A stretch of DNA of 6,672 bases from Candidatus Omnitrophota bacterium (GTDB taxonomy: Bacteria; Omnitrophota; Gorgyraeia; Zapsychrales; Fredricksoniimonadaceae). The notes beneath the pieces are model-generated. The model ran no database searches. It was not told the origin of the DNA and saw only the letters and a list, made by a program, of their open reading frames with translations. Of this stretch, positions 5,781-6,672 are shown piece by piece; positions within the stretch are counted from its first letter, which is position 1; each line of letters opens with the position of its first letter. Made by a program: the position numbers and the translations under genes. The stretch is taken from contig JAEUSC010000230.1 of NCBI GenBank assembly GCA_016789035.1, forward strand, positions 1 through 6,672, given 5' to 3'.

Positions 5781-6515
5781 ATGCATCCTGTCCTGTTTGT
5801 CTTAGGGCCCCTTACCATTTACTCGTTTGGTTTTATGCTGGCCATTGCGGTTATGGTTTGTTCCTATTTGATGGCTCGCGATGCTAAACGGTTAAACGTT
5901 CCTCCGGAAACGGTTTATGATTTTGCGTTTTGGACGGCATTTTCTGGCATCATCGGAGCCAGGCTTTTTTATGTCGCTTTGAATTGGGGATTTTTTATGC
6001 AGTCGCCGATTGAGATCATTCAAATTCAAAACGGAGGCCTGGCTTGGCAGGGCGGGCTGATTGCCGGTATTCCCACGGCGGTTATTTATCTTCGTCGTAA
6101 GAATTTGCCGTTGCTTCCTTTTTTGGATTTGGCAAGTCCATATGTGGCCCTCGGACAGGCCATCGGACGGATCGGATGTTTTCTCAATGGCTGTTGCCAT
6201 GGGCGGGAAGTTTCTTGGGGGATTTATGTTCCGCTTTATCATGAGCGCCTTTATCCAACACAGATTTATGAGAGCGTGGGGCTCTTTGCGGTATTTTTGA
6301 TATTAAAAAAAATCAGCGCTCGACCGCATTTTAACGGCGAGGTCATGATTGTTTATCTGCTTTTGGCGGCGGTCTTGAGATTTTCTGTTCAGTTTTTCCG
6401 TTATGATTACGATCCGGTCTTTATGGGGTTGGGTATTTTTCAATGGATTTGCGTTGGTATATTTATAGCCGCAATTCTTTTGCTTCAATCAATTAAATCA
6501 AAGAAGATCAGTTGA
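5781..6515 (+). CDS. lgt: Prolipoprotein diacylglyceryl transferase (divergent active-site variant)
   Basis: This 244-residue multi-pass membrane enzyme is predicted to transfer diacylglycerol from phosphatidylglycerol to the lipobox cysteine. The start has GAAGG at 5771-5775. Recognisable motifs are GPLTIYSFGFML (9-20), GARLFYV (59-65), GGLAWQGGLIAG (85-96), GRIGCFLNGCCHG (129-141), YPTQIYE (158-164) and RFSVQFFR (200-207). R130 and R200 match the essential E. coli R143 and R239, and G141 matches G154. By hand alignment several other E. coli functional positions differ: Y26 is F16, H103 is Q90, N146 is C133, E151 is C138 and E243 is Q204. The GC-F-x-N-G-C-C form is, from memory, common in a distinct bacterial Lgt branch, so this is probably a functional subfamily. 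It is somewhat short compared with the 260-290 residues usual elsewhere. The next gene begins 3 nt after the stop. Confidence 0.92.
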   Translation: MHPVLFVLGPLTIYSFGFMLAIAVMVCSYLMARDAKRLNVPPETVYDFAFWTAFSGIIGARLFYVALNWGFFMQSPIEIIQIQNGGLAWQGGLIAGIPTAVIYLRRKNLPLLPFLDLASPYVALGQAIGRIGCFLNGCCHGREVSWGIYVPLYHERLYPTQIYESVGLFAVFLILKKISARPHFNGEVMIVYLLLAAVLRFSVQFFRYDYDPVFMGLGIFQWICVGIFIAAILLLQSIKSKKIS

Positions 6516-6518
6516 GTT

Positions 6519-6672
6519 ATGAGTCGCCACCAGTTGACTGTTGACGAAGAAAACGCAAATATCCGTTTGGATGTTTATTTGACACAGATTTTAGTTGATC
6601 TGCCTTCTCGAACATTTGTTCAGCGGGTAATTGAAGAGGGGAAGGTTTTGGTCAACGGCCATTTGCAAAATG
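6519..6672 (+). CDS. RluA-family pseudouridine synthase, N-terminal S4 domain (3' end outside window)
   Basis: 51 complete codons are visible, starting at ATG 6519, three nucleotides after the lgt stop, and the frame runs off the window. The start region MSRHQLTVDEENANIRLDVYLTQ and then LPSRTFVQRVIEEGKVLVNG match the S4 RNA-binding domain that opens RluA/RluD-type 23S rRNA pseudouridine synthases (pattern RLD-x-L...SR...I..G.V.VNG). The catalytic domain with its aspartate would lie beyond the edge, so the exact member (RluC, RluD or another) cannot be named. There is no strong ribosome binding site. The 3-nt gap suggests translational coupling with lgt. Adjacency of lspA/lgt and a RluA-type gene is common in bacteria. 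Confidence 0.85.
   Translation, partial: MSRHQLTVDEENANIRLDVYLTQILVDLPSRTFVQRVIEEGKVLVNGHLQN

Overview
The window reads as a chromosomal segment of an uncultured Gram-negative-type bacterium. All supported genes lie on the + strand. The core order is ileS, a TraR/DksA-type zinc-finger gene, lspA, lgt, then a RluA-family pseudouridine synthase. From memory, this order with moderate GC is typical of candidate phyla such as Omnitrophota and some PVC or deltaproteobacterial relatives. The phylum is inference and cannot be proven from the sequence. Having both lspA and lgt shows that the cell makes lipoproteins.

Left part (1-500): the 3' end of an unrecognised low-GC gene (about 33% GC by hand count, against about 50% in the next gene). 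It is followed by an 87-bp interspersed palindromic repeat that can fold with a small side hairpin on each arm.

Middle left (512-1840): mtnP (methylthioadenosine phosphorylase, methionine/purine salvage), then a small four-helix-bundle gene of the S23/23S-rRNA intervening-sequence protein family. That small gene is bracketed by GC-rich imperfect inverted repeats. It looks like a cassette lodged between mtnP and ileS, and its right flank carries the likely ileS ribosome binding site.

Core (1840-5160): full-length ileS with HIGH, KMSKS and editing motifs and three potential zinc sites, then a DksA-like zinc-finger protein, then a clear intrinsic terminator.

Right part (5160-6672): lspA, lgt and the 5' end of a RluA-type gene, tightly spaced and probably one transcript. 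Lgt and LspA act in sequence in the inner membrane: Lgt adds diacylglycerol to the prolipoprotein cysteine, then LspA removes the signal peptide. The Lgt differs from E. coli Lgt at several functionally important positions.

I found no convincing new defence or mobile system. The most unusual items are the palindromic repeat, the four-helix-bundle cassette and the divergent Lgt.
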